Shown: piece by piece, positions 54,501 to 61,655 of the stretch
Position numbering within the stretch: position 1 is the stretch's first letter
Layout of the letters: every line of letters starts with the position of its first letter
Assembly: GCA_963775245.1 (NCBI GenBank)
Contig: CAVZID010000035.1
Location: 62,001 to 126,000, forward strand
Source of the DNA: CAVSWT01 sp963775245
GTDB taxonomy: Bacteria > Bacteroidota > Ignavibacteria > Ignavibacteriales > Ignavibacteriaceae
DNA length: 64,000 nt
Direction of reading: 5' to 3'
The notes under the pieces: model-generated
Told to the model about the DNA's origin: nothing
The model's input: only the letters and a program-made list of their open reading frames with translations
Database searches by the model: none
Translations under genes and position numbers: made by a program

Positions 54501-55343
54501 AACAGGCGGGGTTCCTTTTTCTCCTCCGCCATGCTGAACGAATAACTTCACATCTTCATAAATTAAATCTTTTCCTTTAAGCAGCCGATCATGAAATTTT
54601 TCGTTAATATATACACCCCATTTTTCTCTAATATATTCAAGTTGTCCTTCGATATTATATGGGCTGGTAATAATCGGCTTTCTTAAAAAATGAATTAAAG
54701 AAAGATTCTCGCTGCCGAATGGTTTTTCAGTTTGAAAAAATTTTTCAGTTTCATCAATCAAATTAATATAACTTGATTTTGCAGAAAACTCTTTATCAGA
54801 GTATAATTCTTCTAATGCGGAAGTTGCAGGGTTAATATTTTCTAAATTTAAAAGAATAATTTCTTCTAAAATGATTTCAGCATTCGGCTTATTATCCGTA
54901 AACCCTTTTAAATAATCTTCAGCAGAAATTAATTTGTTATAAACCGGAAGAGGAGGAAAATCATTTATAAAATGAAGCAAAGTTTTTTGGAGACTTTCAT
55001 CTCCTAATTTACTTTTAAGATGATTTATGTTTTTGGAAAAAACTCCCGGGTTCTCATTTTCTTCATATAGCCTCATTAAAAAGTGAAATATTTCATGAAC
55101 AAGTCCTAATGCATTTATCATTCCGGCAGTTACAACTACATCATGAATCCCTTCTTCTTTTCTTTTTGAATTTATTTTATCGGATAAAAGCCGCGCTTGG
55201 TATGAGTTTGCAATAATTAAATCGCCAACTATTGAAAATAATGATTGATCAAAATCATATTTCTCGCGAGCATTTTTAGAAACATGAAAATCAAATTTAA
55301 TTTTGCTTTGAATTTTACTTTTAGAATTTATAGAGAACAACAT
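51531..55343 (-). CDS. Large GH13 (alpha-amylase family) protein with a long N-terminal extension
   Basis: A 1270-residue protein with no signal peptide. An N-terminal extension of about 300 residues carries VHEIFHFLM (HExxH pattern, residues 83-87). The (beta/alpha)8 GH13 core follows. GH13 motifs are DMVPNHTG (region I), SIIRFDAAMTL (nucleophile aspartate), LLLAEAFW (acid/base glutamate) and FMSNPDEETA in place of the usual HD motif. The region after the barrel is helical and the C-terminus is strongly lysine-rich (KKEVKKEVSKKTKKTKN). Trehalose-synthase-like or glucan-modifying activity is possible; the substrate is unknown. It lies 110 bases downstream of the ATP-grasp/GATase cluster on the same strand. 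Confidence 0.82.
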   Translation of the reverse strand: MLFSINSKSKIQSKIKFDFHVSKNAREKYDFDQSLFSIVGDLIIANSYQARLLSDKINSKRKEEGIHDVVVTAGMINALGLVHEIFHFLMRLYEENENPGVFSKNINHLKSKLGDESLQKTLLHFINDFPPLPVYNKLISAEDYLKGFTDNKPNAEIILEEIILLNLENINPATSALEELYSDKEFSAKSSYINLIDETEKFFQTEKPFGSENLSLIHFLRKPIITSPYNIEGQLEYIREKWGVYINEKFHDRLLKGKDLIYEDVKLFVQHGGGEKGTPPVPEYKFDAEFFESIKRKLARGEELTEDEMRFYYSEPEQFTSDIDWMPKVIMIAKNIFVWLDQLSKKYQREIKRLDQIPDEELNQLANWHFNALWLIGIWERSSASKKIKQYTGNPDAAPSAYSLFDYVIAGELGGEEAFLNLKARAWLRGIRVASDMVPNHTGIYSKWVVEKPDYFISSDYPPYPSYTFYGANLSEDPRVEVRIEDKYYSKSDAAVVFQRRDVYTGNVKYIYHGNDGTNMPWNDTAQLNLLNPEARESLIQTIMHVARKTSIIRFDAAMTLTKKHYQRLWFPQAGSAGAVPSRSDSSMTRAQFDEAMPVEFWREVVDRINKEMPNTLLLAEAFWLMEGYFVRTLGMHRVYNSAFMHMLMKEENDKYKQLIKNTLEFNPEILKRYVNFMSNPDEETAVNQFGKGDKYFGIAMLMVTMPGLPMFAHGQIEGFSEKYGMEYKRAYYNEYIDDNLVKRHEAEIFPLTQKRHLFSQVNNFELYDFIDDYGNVVDSVFAYSNSVNGEKSFVIFNNSYTEQRGSVNHSSGKAVNGSGIQNRKIAEALEIKSDSNYFYIVQDTKTNLEYLVSGKNINEFGWYFTLNGYEYKVYLNFKEIQDYSGRYWELLHTLGGRGVPSIENAFKELSLAPLHNSIKSILNNESANTFNELCFKTSTQKLKNDKKKLEEFSHDIVSKIDSIKTNLSHLDNIKVEENNFDEEIKSELNSIRKLNEIWNHESNKKRPLNWVTELKEDWIDFNTDEKNINKDFVLSFLITDKIFSLIKNGNDNSKYFNELMIYKVFLDFNDSRKHSRNISGDKIRLTHFLLNNEIENIFKKDFSLLRVDDKGKSTKTSKTKSKTNTNDFSFIVKFFDNDASKSYLNVNTFEGATYFNKENFEELLKWILYFTIFYRVKETFYPSLSAIKSKKKTKKETSTTAADKVKIKSLLEDFKMTSESYKRIKEASFKIGYKVDELKNLLVTKVEKKKSLKKEVKKEVSKKTKKTKN

Positions 55344-55453
55344 AATTTAAATTTCCAAATCACTTATTTGAATGATTATTATTAAAATGATTTTATTAAA
55401 TAGTAATTGAATTTTATGATTGTGCCATTAGGTATAAAGATATTAAAAAAAAA

Positions 55454-56638
55454 CTACGATTTCACCCTATGAAAAGCAGAATTTGACCCAACCCAAGTTT
55501 TGTTTTTATTAAAATCTACCCCCATCATTTTTCCTTTGCTCATCCTTACTAAGTTGTTTACAAGCATAGGCTTTTCATCCCAAAAGAACATCATACGGAT
55601 TTCAACTTTTGAAAAATCATCCGGCGTTTCAATTACTGGCGCGTAATCTATCTTATGCTGCAGGATATAATTTTCTTTATTTTTTATTTTATCTAATATT
55701 TCTTTCTTGAGATCTACTTCAACTCCCATCCCGGCAAATGAATAAAGGGGTTTTAAAACATAATTATGTAGGTCAGGCGGATAAGCATCAATCTCATTTA
55801 GGAAGTAACATCGAGGTACATATTTGCCCTTTAAAGAAGGAAGTGAATGCTTACTAATTTTAAAAAACCAATTTGGGTGGCCTGCCCATTCGACATCAAG
55901 TTCCTCTGTTAAATCAAAATTATATTTAGTTTCTGAACGAATTAATTCATCAAATATTACCCGGTTGTATATTCTTTCTATTTTAATTTCTTTACCATTG
56001 TGTTCATAAAAAAGCTGCTTATTTTTCTTTTTAATTCTTGTTAAGCAGACAGTCTTAATTCCAGTGAGTTCTTCCGTTGCGGAGAAATCAATCCGGGTTT
56101 TTTGTTTCTCAGGATGAATTTCAAGAAGGATTACATTCTCAGGATTCTTATTTTTTAATATTACCTCTTTAAATTTCTTAGCGTAAGAATCAGCATTCAA
56201 ACCGCTGAAATAAGGAGTAAAATCCTTTTGGATGTCAAAATGTTCTTTTACTTTTTTAGCAATGAAATATTGAAATCCGTAAAGAGAAGGAAAACCTTGA
56301 AGTTCAATTAACTTTGGGAAACAGCGATAATTTTCGTCTTTAGTAACTGCAAAATCAATCTGAAGAAATAAAGGATGCTTGTCTTCGTTCGCTACTGCAA
56401 GTCCTTCAGGAATAGCATGAATGGATTTTTCTTTAAAATCTTTAGTTTGAATTTGCTCTACAATTTCATTACAGGCTATGATTAACTCAACAGCAAAATC
56501 ATCCGGAAGAAAGACGGGAGTTTCAGATATTCTAAAATCAGTTGGATACTTTAAACACGTATTAATATCATTTAGAAAATCTTCATATTTCTTTTGTGTG
56601 AATTCGGAATTATATTTTTTTCGTAATTCGGGAATCAT
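55454..56638 (-). CDS. ATP-grasp-like ligase of unknown substrate
   Basis: A 394-residue protein with features of the ATP-grasp fold in its C-terminal half: a glycine loop YVLKPLYSFAGMGVEV (about 293-308), an adenine-contact segment NYILQHKIDY, and a metal-site region EIRMMFFWDEKPMLVNNLVR (about 346-365). The N-terminal half is unlike D-Ala ligase. I do not recognise a named family. Its place among GCS2, a second ATP-grasp and a glutamine amidotransferase suggests that it forms an amide bond in a shared pathway. Confidence 0.72.
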   Translation of the reverse strand: MIPELRKKYNSEFTQKKYEDFLNDINTCLKYPTDFRISETPVFLPDDFAVELIIACNEIVEQIQTKDFKEKSIHAIPEGLAVANEDKHPLFLQIDFAVTKDENYRCFPKLIELQGFPSLYGFQYFIAKKVKEHFDIQKDFTPYFSGLNADSYAKKFKEVILKNKNPENVILLEIHPEKQKTRIDFSATEELTGIKTVCLTRIKKKNKQLFYEHNGKEIKIERIYNRVIFDELIRSETKYNFDLTEELDVEWAGHPNWFFKISKHSLPSLKGKYVPRCYFLNEIDAYPPDLHNYVLKPLYSFAGMGVEVDLKKEILDKIKNKENYILQHKIDYAPVIETPDDFSKVEIRMMFFWDEKPMLVNNLVRMSKGKMMGVDFNKNKTWVGSNSAFHRVKS

Positions 56639-56720
56639 GAAATAATTATTTATCTCGCTTGACTAATTAAACAATAAAAATGTTGTAATTAAAAATTAGA
56701 GTATAATTTGACTTTTTGAA

Positions 56721-56816
56721 TTTCTCTGTGGAACTCTGCGTATCCTCTGCGGTTCTCTGTGTAATAAAAGCCATTAAGAACTTACACAGAGTTTCTCAGA
56801 GAAAACACAGAGAACC
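56721..56816. repeat. CTCTGTG/CACAGAG intergenic repeat
   Basis: The gap holds TTCTCTGTGG and GGTTCTCTGTG (56751-56761), mirrored by TTACACAGAG (56782-56791) and CACAGAGAACC (56806-56816). The last pair is an exact 11-base inverted repeat. It lies inside the amidoligase cluster, between the GATase and ATP-grasp genes. The remainder of 56639-56868 is AT-rich with no gene. Confidence 0.65.
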
Positions 56817-56868
56817 ATCGAGAGAATTTGTTTTTATTATCAACTCATTAAATTGTAATAATTTAAAT

Positions 56869-57696
56869 TTAATTTATAGTTAAAGATTTAATTGCATTAT
56901 TCAAAAAAGTTGGAAGTATTGTTTTTCTGGTTAACTTAATTTTATCATCCTGTTCTAAGTAATTAAGCATTTGATTGTAACGCTTCTCATCAAATCTATC
57001 AACCACAAGTTTTTTATTTTCATCTAGTTTCAAATGATACATCATGCTCTCCGGGTCAGCTTCGGGGTGATATTGAGTACCATAAATCTCATCTGAAATT
57101 TTCATTGCCATTAAAGCCGGTGGATGATTTTCTTCAGGTGGAACAATTTCAACAGAAGTTATTTCTGCCCCAAGTTCTGTAATAATTTTTTTATTTGGAT
57201 TAATAACCTGGAATCTTCTAAAATCAGCAGCATAATATGGATTTGTCAAATCCTTTAATAAAGGGTCACTCTCACCAACATATGTTCTTAGTACAGGCAT
57301 AACTCCAAACGATTTAAATTCTCTTTCTGTTATATCCCCGAATTTGAAGTGGCGAGCCATTAGCTGAAACGAGTGACAGATAAAAAATATATGTTTTTTT
57401 TGACTATCATTTTTTTGATTGTTATTACAGATAGAATCTAATAATCCAAAATATTTTTTCTCCCATGATTTTCCCTCGTCTTCAAAAGGGCTTCCAGGGC
57501 CTCCGGATGAAATATAAATATCATGATCCATAGTCGGTATAGTATTTTTATAACGCGTTTCAAAAACATCATAAGAAACTTTGAAAGAATTAGTTTTATC
57601 AACTTCTTCTACTATTTCTTTTATACATCTCATACCCTCATTCTTTTCATTGTTATATAAATCAATTATTGCAACTTTAATTTCATTTTTTTTCAT
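56869..57696 (-). CDS. Class I glutamine amidotransferase-like protein
   Basis: A 275-residue GATase1-fold protein. The catalytic triad can be read as Cys107 in FFICHSFQLM, His210 and Glu212 in YHPEADP. The oxyanion loop is ISSGGPGSP. The nucleophile elbow is CHSFQ rather than the usual CxGxQ. Such domains release ammonia from glutamine for a linked ligase, or cleave gamma-glutamyl bonds. The start is 29 bases after the GCS2 gene. It probably supplies nitrogen to, or trims, the product made by the neighbouring ligases. Confidence 0.83.
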   Translation of the reverse strand: MKKNEIKVAIIDLYNNEKNEGMRCIKEIVEEVDKTNSFKVSYDVFETRYKNTIPTMDHDIYISSGGPGSPFEDEGKSWEKKYFGLLDSICNNNQKNDSQKKHIFFICHSFQLMARHFKFGDITEREFKSFGVMPVLRTYVGESDPLLKDLTNPYYAADFRRFQVINPNKKIITELGAEITSVEIVPPEENHPPALMAMKISDEIYGTQYHPEADPESMMYHLKLDENKKLVVDRFDEKRYNQMLNYLEQDDKIKLTRKTILPTFLNNAIKSLTIN

Positions 57697-57725
57697 ATAA
57701 AATTATTATCCGTTTCTTATTATTA

Positions 57726-58841
57726 TTAAATCTTTACCCCTAAACCATAATGTGTTTCTTGAATAATATAATCAACAACATTTTTTGTATCGAATGATTG
57801 TTCCCATACCTCAAGCTGCCTATCAGCGCCGGTTCCATTTAATAAAATTTGGCGGATGTAATTTAACTCTTGACGCGAATCAAGTTCATCAACCACATCA
57901 TCAACAAATGCGAGTAATTCTTCTACTAAAACTGGGAAATTAACTTCTTCCTTTTTACCAAAGTCGATTAATTTTCCTGATATGCCATAACGTGCAGCAC
58001 GCCATTTATTTTCTGCAATTAATGCTCTACGGTATAATCTAAATCCTAAATTTTGTTTTATAAGTTTATGCAACTTAGCAACCACAGCCTGGCAAATTGC
58101 TGCAATTGCAATTGTCTCATCAACACGCATTGGAATATCGCAAATTCTAAATTCCAAAGTTTCAAAAAATGGATGAGCGCGAATGTCCCACCAGATTTTT
58201 TTAGCATTGTCAATGCAGTTTGTTTTAATAAGAAGATTAATAAAATTATCATACTCGGCAAGGCTGTTAAAATAATCCGGGATGCCTGTTCTTGGAAATC
58301 TATCAAATACTTTGCTCCGGTAAGATTTAAACCCGGTGTTTCTTCCGAGCCAGAAAGGGGAGTTTGTTGACAATGCAAAAATATGAGGTAGAAAATATCT
58401 TGCAGCATTCATAATATGTAATGCAGTCTCACGGTCGTCGACACCAACGTGAACATGCAAACCAAAAATTAAATTAGCCCGCGCTACCTGCTGCATATCT
58501 GTGATGATAGTTTTGTATCTCGGATGTTCTGTAATTTTTTGGTCTTTCCAATGTGAAAACGGATGTGTGCCCGAAGCAGCAATTCTTAATCCTTGTTTTA
58601 CGGCAAGTTCTGCTAAATCTTTTCTCAGTTTGGTAACTTGTTTTTTTGCTTCATGAATATCTTCGCAAACATCTGTCCCCATCTCCACTACAGATTGATG
58701 CATTTCAGGTTTAACGTTCTCAGCAAGGATTATTTTTCCATCTTCCAAAATCTCCTGGATATGAGAGCGTAGTTCTCTTGTTTCAGGGTCTATAATCTGA
58801 AATTCTTCTTCAATCCCAAGTGTGTATAATTTTTTTTTCAT
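57726..58841 (-). CDS. GCS2-type carboxylate-amine ligase (YbdK-like)
   Basis: A 371-residue ligase of the glutamate-cysteine ligase type 2 family (COG2170). It has YTLGIEEEFQIIDPETREL, SVVEMGTDVCEDI, the metal- and substrate-binding FGLHVHVGVDDRETA, and FRICDIPMRVDETIA. These enzymes join a carboxylate (often glutamate) to an amine using ATP, but several members have no proven gamma-glutamylcysteine activity. In this gene cluster a special substrate is more likely than glutathione synthesis. Confidence 0.9.
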   Translation of the reverse strand: MKKKLYTLGIEEEFQIIDPETRELRSHIQEILEDGKIILAENVKPEMHQSVVEMGTDVCEDIHEAKKQVTKLRKDLAELAVKQGLRIAASGTHPFSHWKDQKITEHPRYKTIITDMQQVARANLIFGLHVHVGVDDRETALHIMNAARYFLPHIFALSTNSPFWLGRNTGFKSYRSKVFDRFPRTGIPDYFNSLAEYDNFINLLIKTNCIDNAKKIWWDIRAHPFFETLEFRICDIPMRVDETIAIAAICQAVVAKLHKLIKQNLGFRLYRRALIAENKWRAARYGISGKLIDFGKKEEVNFPVLVEELLAFVDDVVDELDSRQELNYIRQILLNGTGADRQLEVWEQSFDTKNVVDYIIQETHYGLGVKI

Positions 58842-58845
58842 TTTA

Positions 58846-58940
58846 GTAGAGACGCTTCGGTGAAGCGTCTGTATTTAATTATAAATATTTACGATAAATT
58901 CTTAGTTCACGTTAAAGACGCTCCAGCGGAGCGTCTCTAC
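58846..58940. repeat. GTAGAGACGC-type palindromic repeat
   Basis: GTAGAGACGCTTC with GAAGCGTC forms one hairpin (58846-58869). AGACGCTCCAGCGGAGCGTC forms a second (58916-58935) and ends in TCTAC, complementary to the start, so the two halves also pair over the whole length. This repeat type is dispersed in many bacteria. It fills most of the 140-base gap between the ATP-grasp and GCS2 genes. Confidence 0.75.
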
Positions 58941-58981
58941 AATCATAGAAATAGTAATTTTAACGTTCTCAAATAACATTT

Positions 58982-59935
58982 TTACAACGGTTTATTATTC
59001 ACAAACGAAGTTACAAAATCGCCCCAGGTTAAATTGTTTTGTCCTTCTTTATGATTTTTTGCTTTATCAATCGCCATGTTTGCTGCGTTCTCAACTATCC
59101 ATTCAAAATTTTCTTCTCCAACAGAATTTAAATCTGCATCAGGTGCCGGATTGCAGAAATCAATCGCGTAAGGTACACCATCTCTTACTGCAAACTCAAC
59201 AGTATTAAAATCATAGCCAAGTGCTTTGTTTAGCTTGATTGCATCCTGTTCAACTTTTTCAATTAATTTCTTTTCTGCTTTCATTGCTCCTTTTACATAA
59301 CGAAGATGATGCGGCTGCTTTGGGTCGTATTGCATAATGTGAACATTTTTTCTATCCAAACAATAGCATCTAAAATAATCCGAGAATATAATTTCTTCCT
59401 GAAGCATCATTACAAGCTGGGCGGTATCGTGATAAGTTCTATAAAAATGATTTGCAGAATCAATCTTATAAACGTTTTTCCAGCCGCCGCCAGCAAATGG
59501 TTTAAAGTAAGCCGGAAATCCGATATAATTAAAAATAGATTCCCAATCCAAAGGATAAGAAAGATTTGTGAAGGAAGCAGAAGTAGTGTCTGGCGGATGC
59601 TGATTTGATGGAAGAATAACCGTCTTTGGAACTGCTACTCCGATTTTAGTGGCTAAAGCATTATTAAAAAATTTTTCATCTGCACTCCACCAAAAAGGGT
59701 TATTGATTACAGCAGTCCCACTCAAGGCTGCATTTTTTAAAAATGCTCTATAGAAAGGAACATCCTGTGAAATCCTATCAATAATTACATCGTAACCGCA
59801 TGGTTCGCCCTGCATTACTTTATCAATTTGAACAAACTCTGCGGAAATACCTTTTTCATTTTTTTTATTTACTCTATCTATAAAGGCAGAAGGAAAAGTA
59901 TTTTCCTGTCCGAATAGTATTCCAATTTTTTTCAT
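58982..59935 (-). CDS. ATP-grasp ligase (D-Ala-D-Ala/RimK-like fold)
   Basis: A 317-residue ATP-grasp enzyme. The N-terminal domain (KKIGILFGQENTFPSAFIDR) resembles a pre-ATP-grasp domain. K145 in YFKPFAGGGW belongs to the nucleotide-binding loop, and the metal-site strand reads PYAIDFCNPAPDADL. It should activate a carboxylate as acyl phosphate and couple it to an amine. It lies 78 bases after the esterase gene and, past a palindromic repeat, upstream of GCS2. The substrate is unknown. Confidence 0.85.
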   Translation of the reverse strand: MKKIGILFGQENTFPSAFIDRVNKKNEKGISAEFVQIDKVMQGEPCGYDVIIDRISQDVPFYRAFLKNAALSGTAVINNPFWWSADEKFFNNALATKIGVAVPKTVILPSNQHPPDTTSASFTNLSYPLDWESIFNYIGFPAYFKPFAGGGWKNVYKIDSANHFYRTYHDTAQLVMMLQEEIIFSDYFRCYCLDRKNVHIMQYDPKQPHHLRYVKGAMKAEKKLIEKVEQDAIKLNKALGYDFNTVEFAVRDGVPYAIDFCNPAPDADLNSVGEENFEWIVENAANMAIDKAKNHKEGQNNLTWGDFVTSFVNNKPL

Positions 59936-60013
59936 TTATCACCTGAATAATTTTAAATATTTAATGAAATAATATTTGATGAAAAATTATTGAAGAAAAT
60001 TAAAAAAATTATT

Positions 60014-60733
60014 TCAACCCACTTTTTCTAAATAAGAAGGAAACATTTCTCTCCACCAACTCCAGTCATGCCCAACGCCTTTACGGATGTCCAACCAATG
60101 ATTAATTCCTTTGTCGGCTAAAATTTTTGACATTTTTATATTTTCATCAAGGCACATATCCCATTCACCGGTTCCTAATACAATACCCATTTGCCTTATG
60201 TTATCAAGATACCAGGGGTCATTAAGGTTAGGCATGTAATCCGGCGGATTATTGAAATAACAGTTATCATCATAATAGCCAGTTATAAATTGCTTAATAT
60301 CAAAAGCTCCGCTCATGCTGATAATATAACCAACTTTATCGGGATGACGGAATGCAAGATTAAGAGCGTGGTAAGCTCCAAAGCTGCATCCCGCTACTCC
60401 GACCTTTTCCCTTCCTGTATCGTGTTTCACGAATTCAATTACGTCATATATAATTGTATTTTCATAAGCAATGTGAGTTTTAACCCTGTCTGCCGGATGA
60501 ATTGAATAATTGTACCAGCTTTCTTCATCAATACCATCCGGGCAATAAATTTTTACTCTACCTGCATCTATTAAATGTGCGACGGAATCAATCAGCTTAA
60601 AATCTTTATTTTCATAATATTTAGCTTTGGAAGTTGGGAATAAAACAATTGGATACCCGTCATGTCCGAATACGAGCATTCGAAATTCTCGACTGAGATA
60701 ATCAGTAAACCATTTATGGAATTCTTCTTTCAT
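60014..60733 (-). CDS. Alpha/beta-hydrolase esterase (COG4947-like)
   Basis: A 239-residue alpha/beta hydrolase without a signal peptide. The nucleophile is Ser117 in VAGCSFGAYHALNLAFRHP, the probable acid is Asp192 in GTGEWDMCLDEN, and the histidine is His222 in GVGHDWSWW. It resembles the uncharacterised esterase-like family placed in COG4947. It is the first gene of the minus-strand amidoligase cluster and may release or edit the ligase product. Confidence 0.85.
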   Translation of the reverse strand: MKEEFHKWFTDYLSREFRMLVFGHDGYPIVLFPTSKAKYYENKDFKLIDSVAHLIDAGRVKIYCPDGIDEESWYNYSIHPADRVKTHIAYENTIIYDVIEFVKHDTGREKVGVAGCSFGAYHALNLAFRHPDKVGYIISMSGAFDIKQFITGYYDDNCYFNNPPDYMPNLNDPWYLDNIRQMGIVLGTGEWDMCLDENIKMSKILADKGINHWLDIRKGVGHDWSWWREMFPSYLEKVG

Positions 60734-60869
60734 AACTGCCTATCAATTTAATGGGGAGGTTTTATCTCGACGGAGTTAATATAATAAATTAAATGAATAT
60801 TTACAGTAAATAAGTTTTTTTTGTAAAAATCTATTCGATGAAAATTCACATTTAGATTTAAATATTTAC

Positions 60870-60906
60870 AAAAATAAAAACCCTCACAATAAAAATATTA
60901 TGAGGG
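60870..60906 (-). terminator. Rho-independent terminator of the lipoprotein/OmpA unit
   Basis: CCCTCA-C-AATA (60881-60891) pairs with TATT-A-TGAGGG (60896-60906). On the minus strand the stem is followed by TTTTTATTTTT. It lies 60 bases beyond the stop of the lipoprotein gene. Confidence 0.8.
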
Positions 60907-60965
60907 GTCGAGGACTAAATTTAAAATTTGAAGGTATAATTTCCCTTCATATTTAAATTAAGATG

Positions 60966-61634
60966 TCACATATTTTTTACTTCATAACCATCAGGTACTT
61001 TGAAAAGGGAATCATCAAATTTTGCATTTTCATCAAACTTGATTGCCTGCGAAACTGATTCTCCAATGGATAATTTTGTTTTTGTATAAAGAAGAATATT
61101 ATTCCACCCGGCAAATGTAACTTCTCCCATTGCAGTTTTTGTAATGTAAGCTTCGCAATTTTTTTCAAGAATTCTCATATCCGGTATCTTTGAATATCCG
61201 TATTGTTTTTTATCTTTGTCAGTTATAAACGGTTCAGCAATAAATTTCATTTGTGTCCCATTTCGTCCTGAACCCATAATATATGCAATTTTATCTTTAT
61301 TGTATTTATTATTTATGATGTACATCTTGTCGCCATCAGTGAATCTTATTTCTTCAATGTTACCATCGGAATTATAGATTTCATGTCTTTCCCTTGTTCC
61401 ATAATCATCAAAATAAACCATTTCTTTTTTAGTATCACTTAAACCTTTCTTTTCAAAAGTAATTATTCCTGATTTCATAGAATATTTTTTTATTACATTA
61501 ATATTTGAAACAGCATTGCTTGCAGCGTCATTGGTTAAAGCTTTAATATTTTTTTCTGATTTAGTGCTATTATCAGAACAACCAGTAATAAAAATAAAAA
61601 GCACTGCAATTGATGTTAAGATTATTTTATTCAC
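60966..61634 (-). CDS. Lipoprotein of unknown function
   Basis: A 222-residue lipoprotein with lipobox FIFITGC (cysteine at about residue 19). The mature part is rich in beta strands (MKSGIITFEKKGLSDTKKEM, MVYFDDYGTRERHEIYNSDG, FTDGDKMYIINN) and resembles DUF4412-type or LolA-like outer-membrane lipoproteins, a weak guess. AGGGC precedes the start. It is 21 bases downstream of the OmpA-family gene and shares its terminator. Confidence 0.78.
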   Translation of the reverse strand: MNKIILTSIAVLFIFITGCSDNSTKSEKNIKALTNDAASNAVSNINVIKKYSMKSGIITFEKKGLSDTKKEMVYFDDYGTRERHEIYNSDGNIEEIRFTDGDKMYIINNKYNKDKIAYIMGSGRNGTQMKFIAEPFITDKDKKQYGYSKIPDMRILEKNCEAYITKTAMGEVTFAGWNNILLYTKTKLSIGESVSQAIKFDENAKFDDSLFKVPDGYEVKNM

Positions 61635-61655
61635 AATAAGCCCTCCATAATATTT

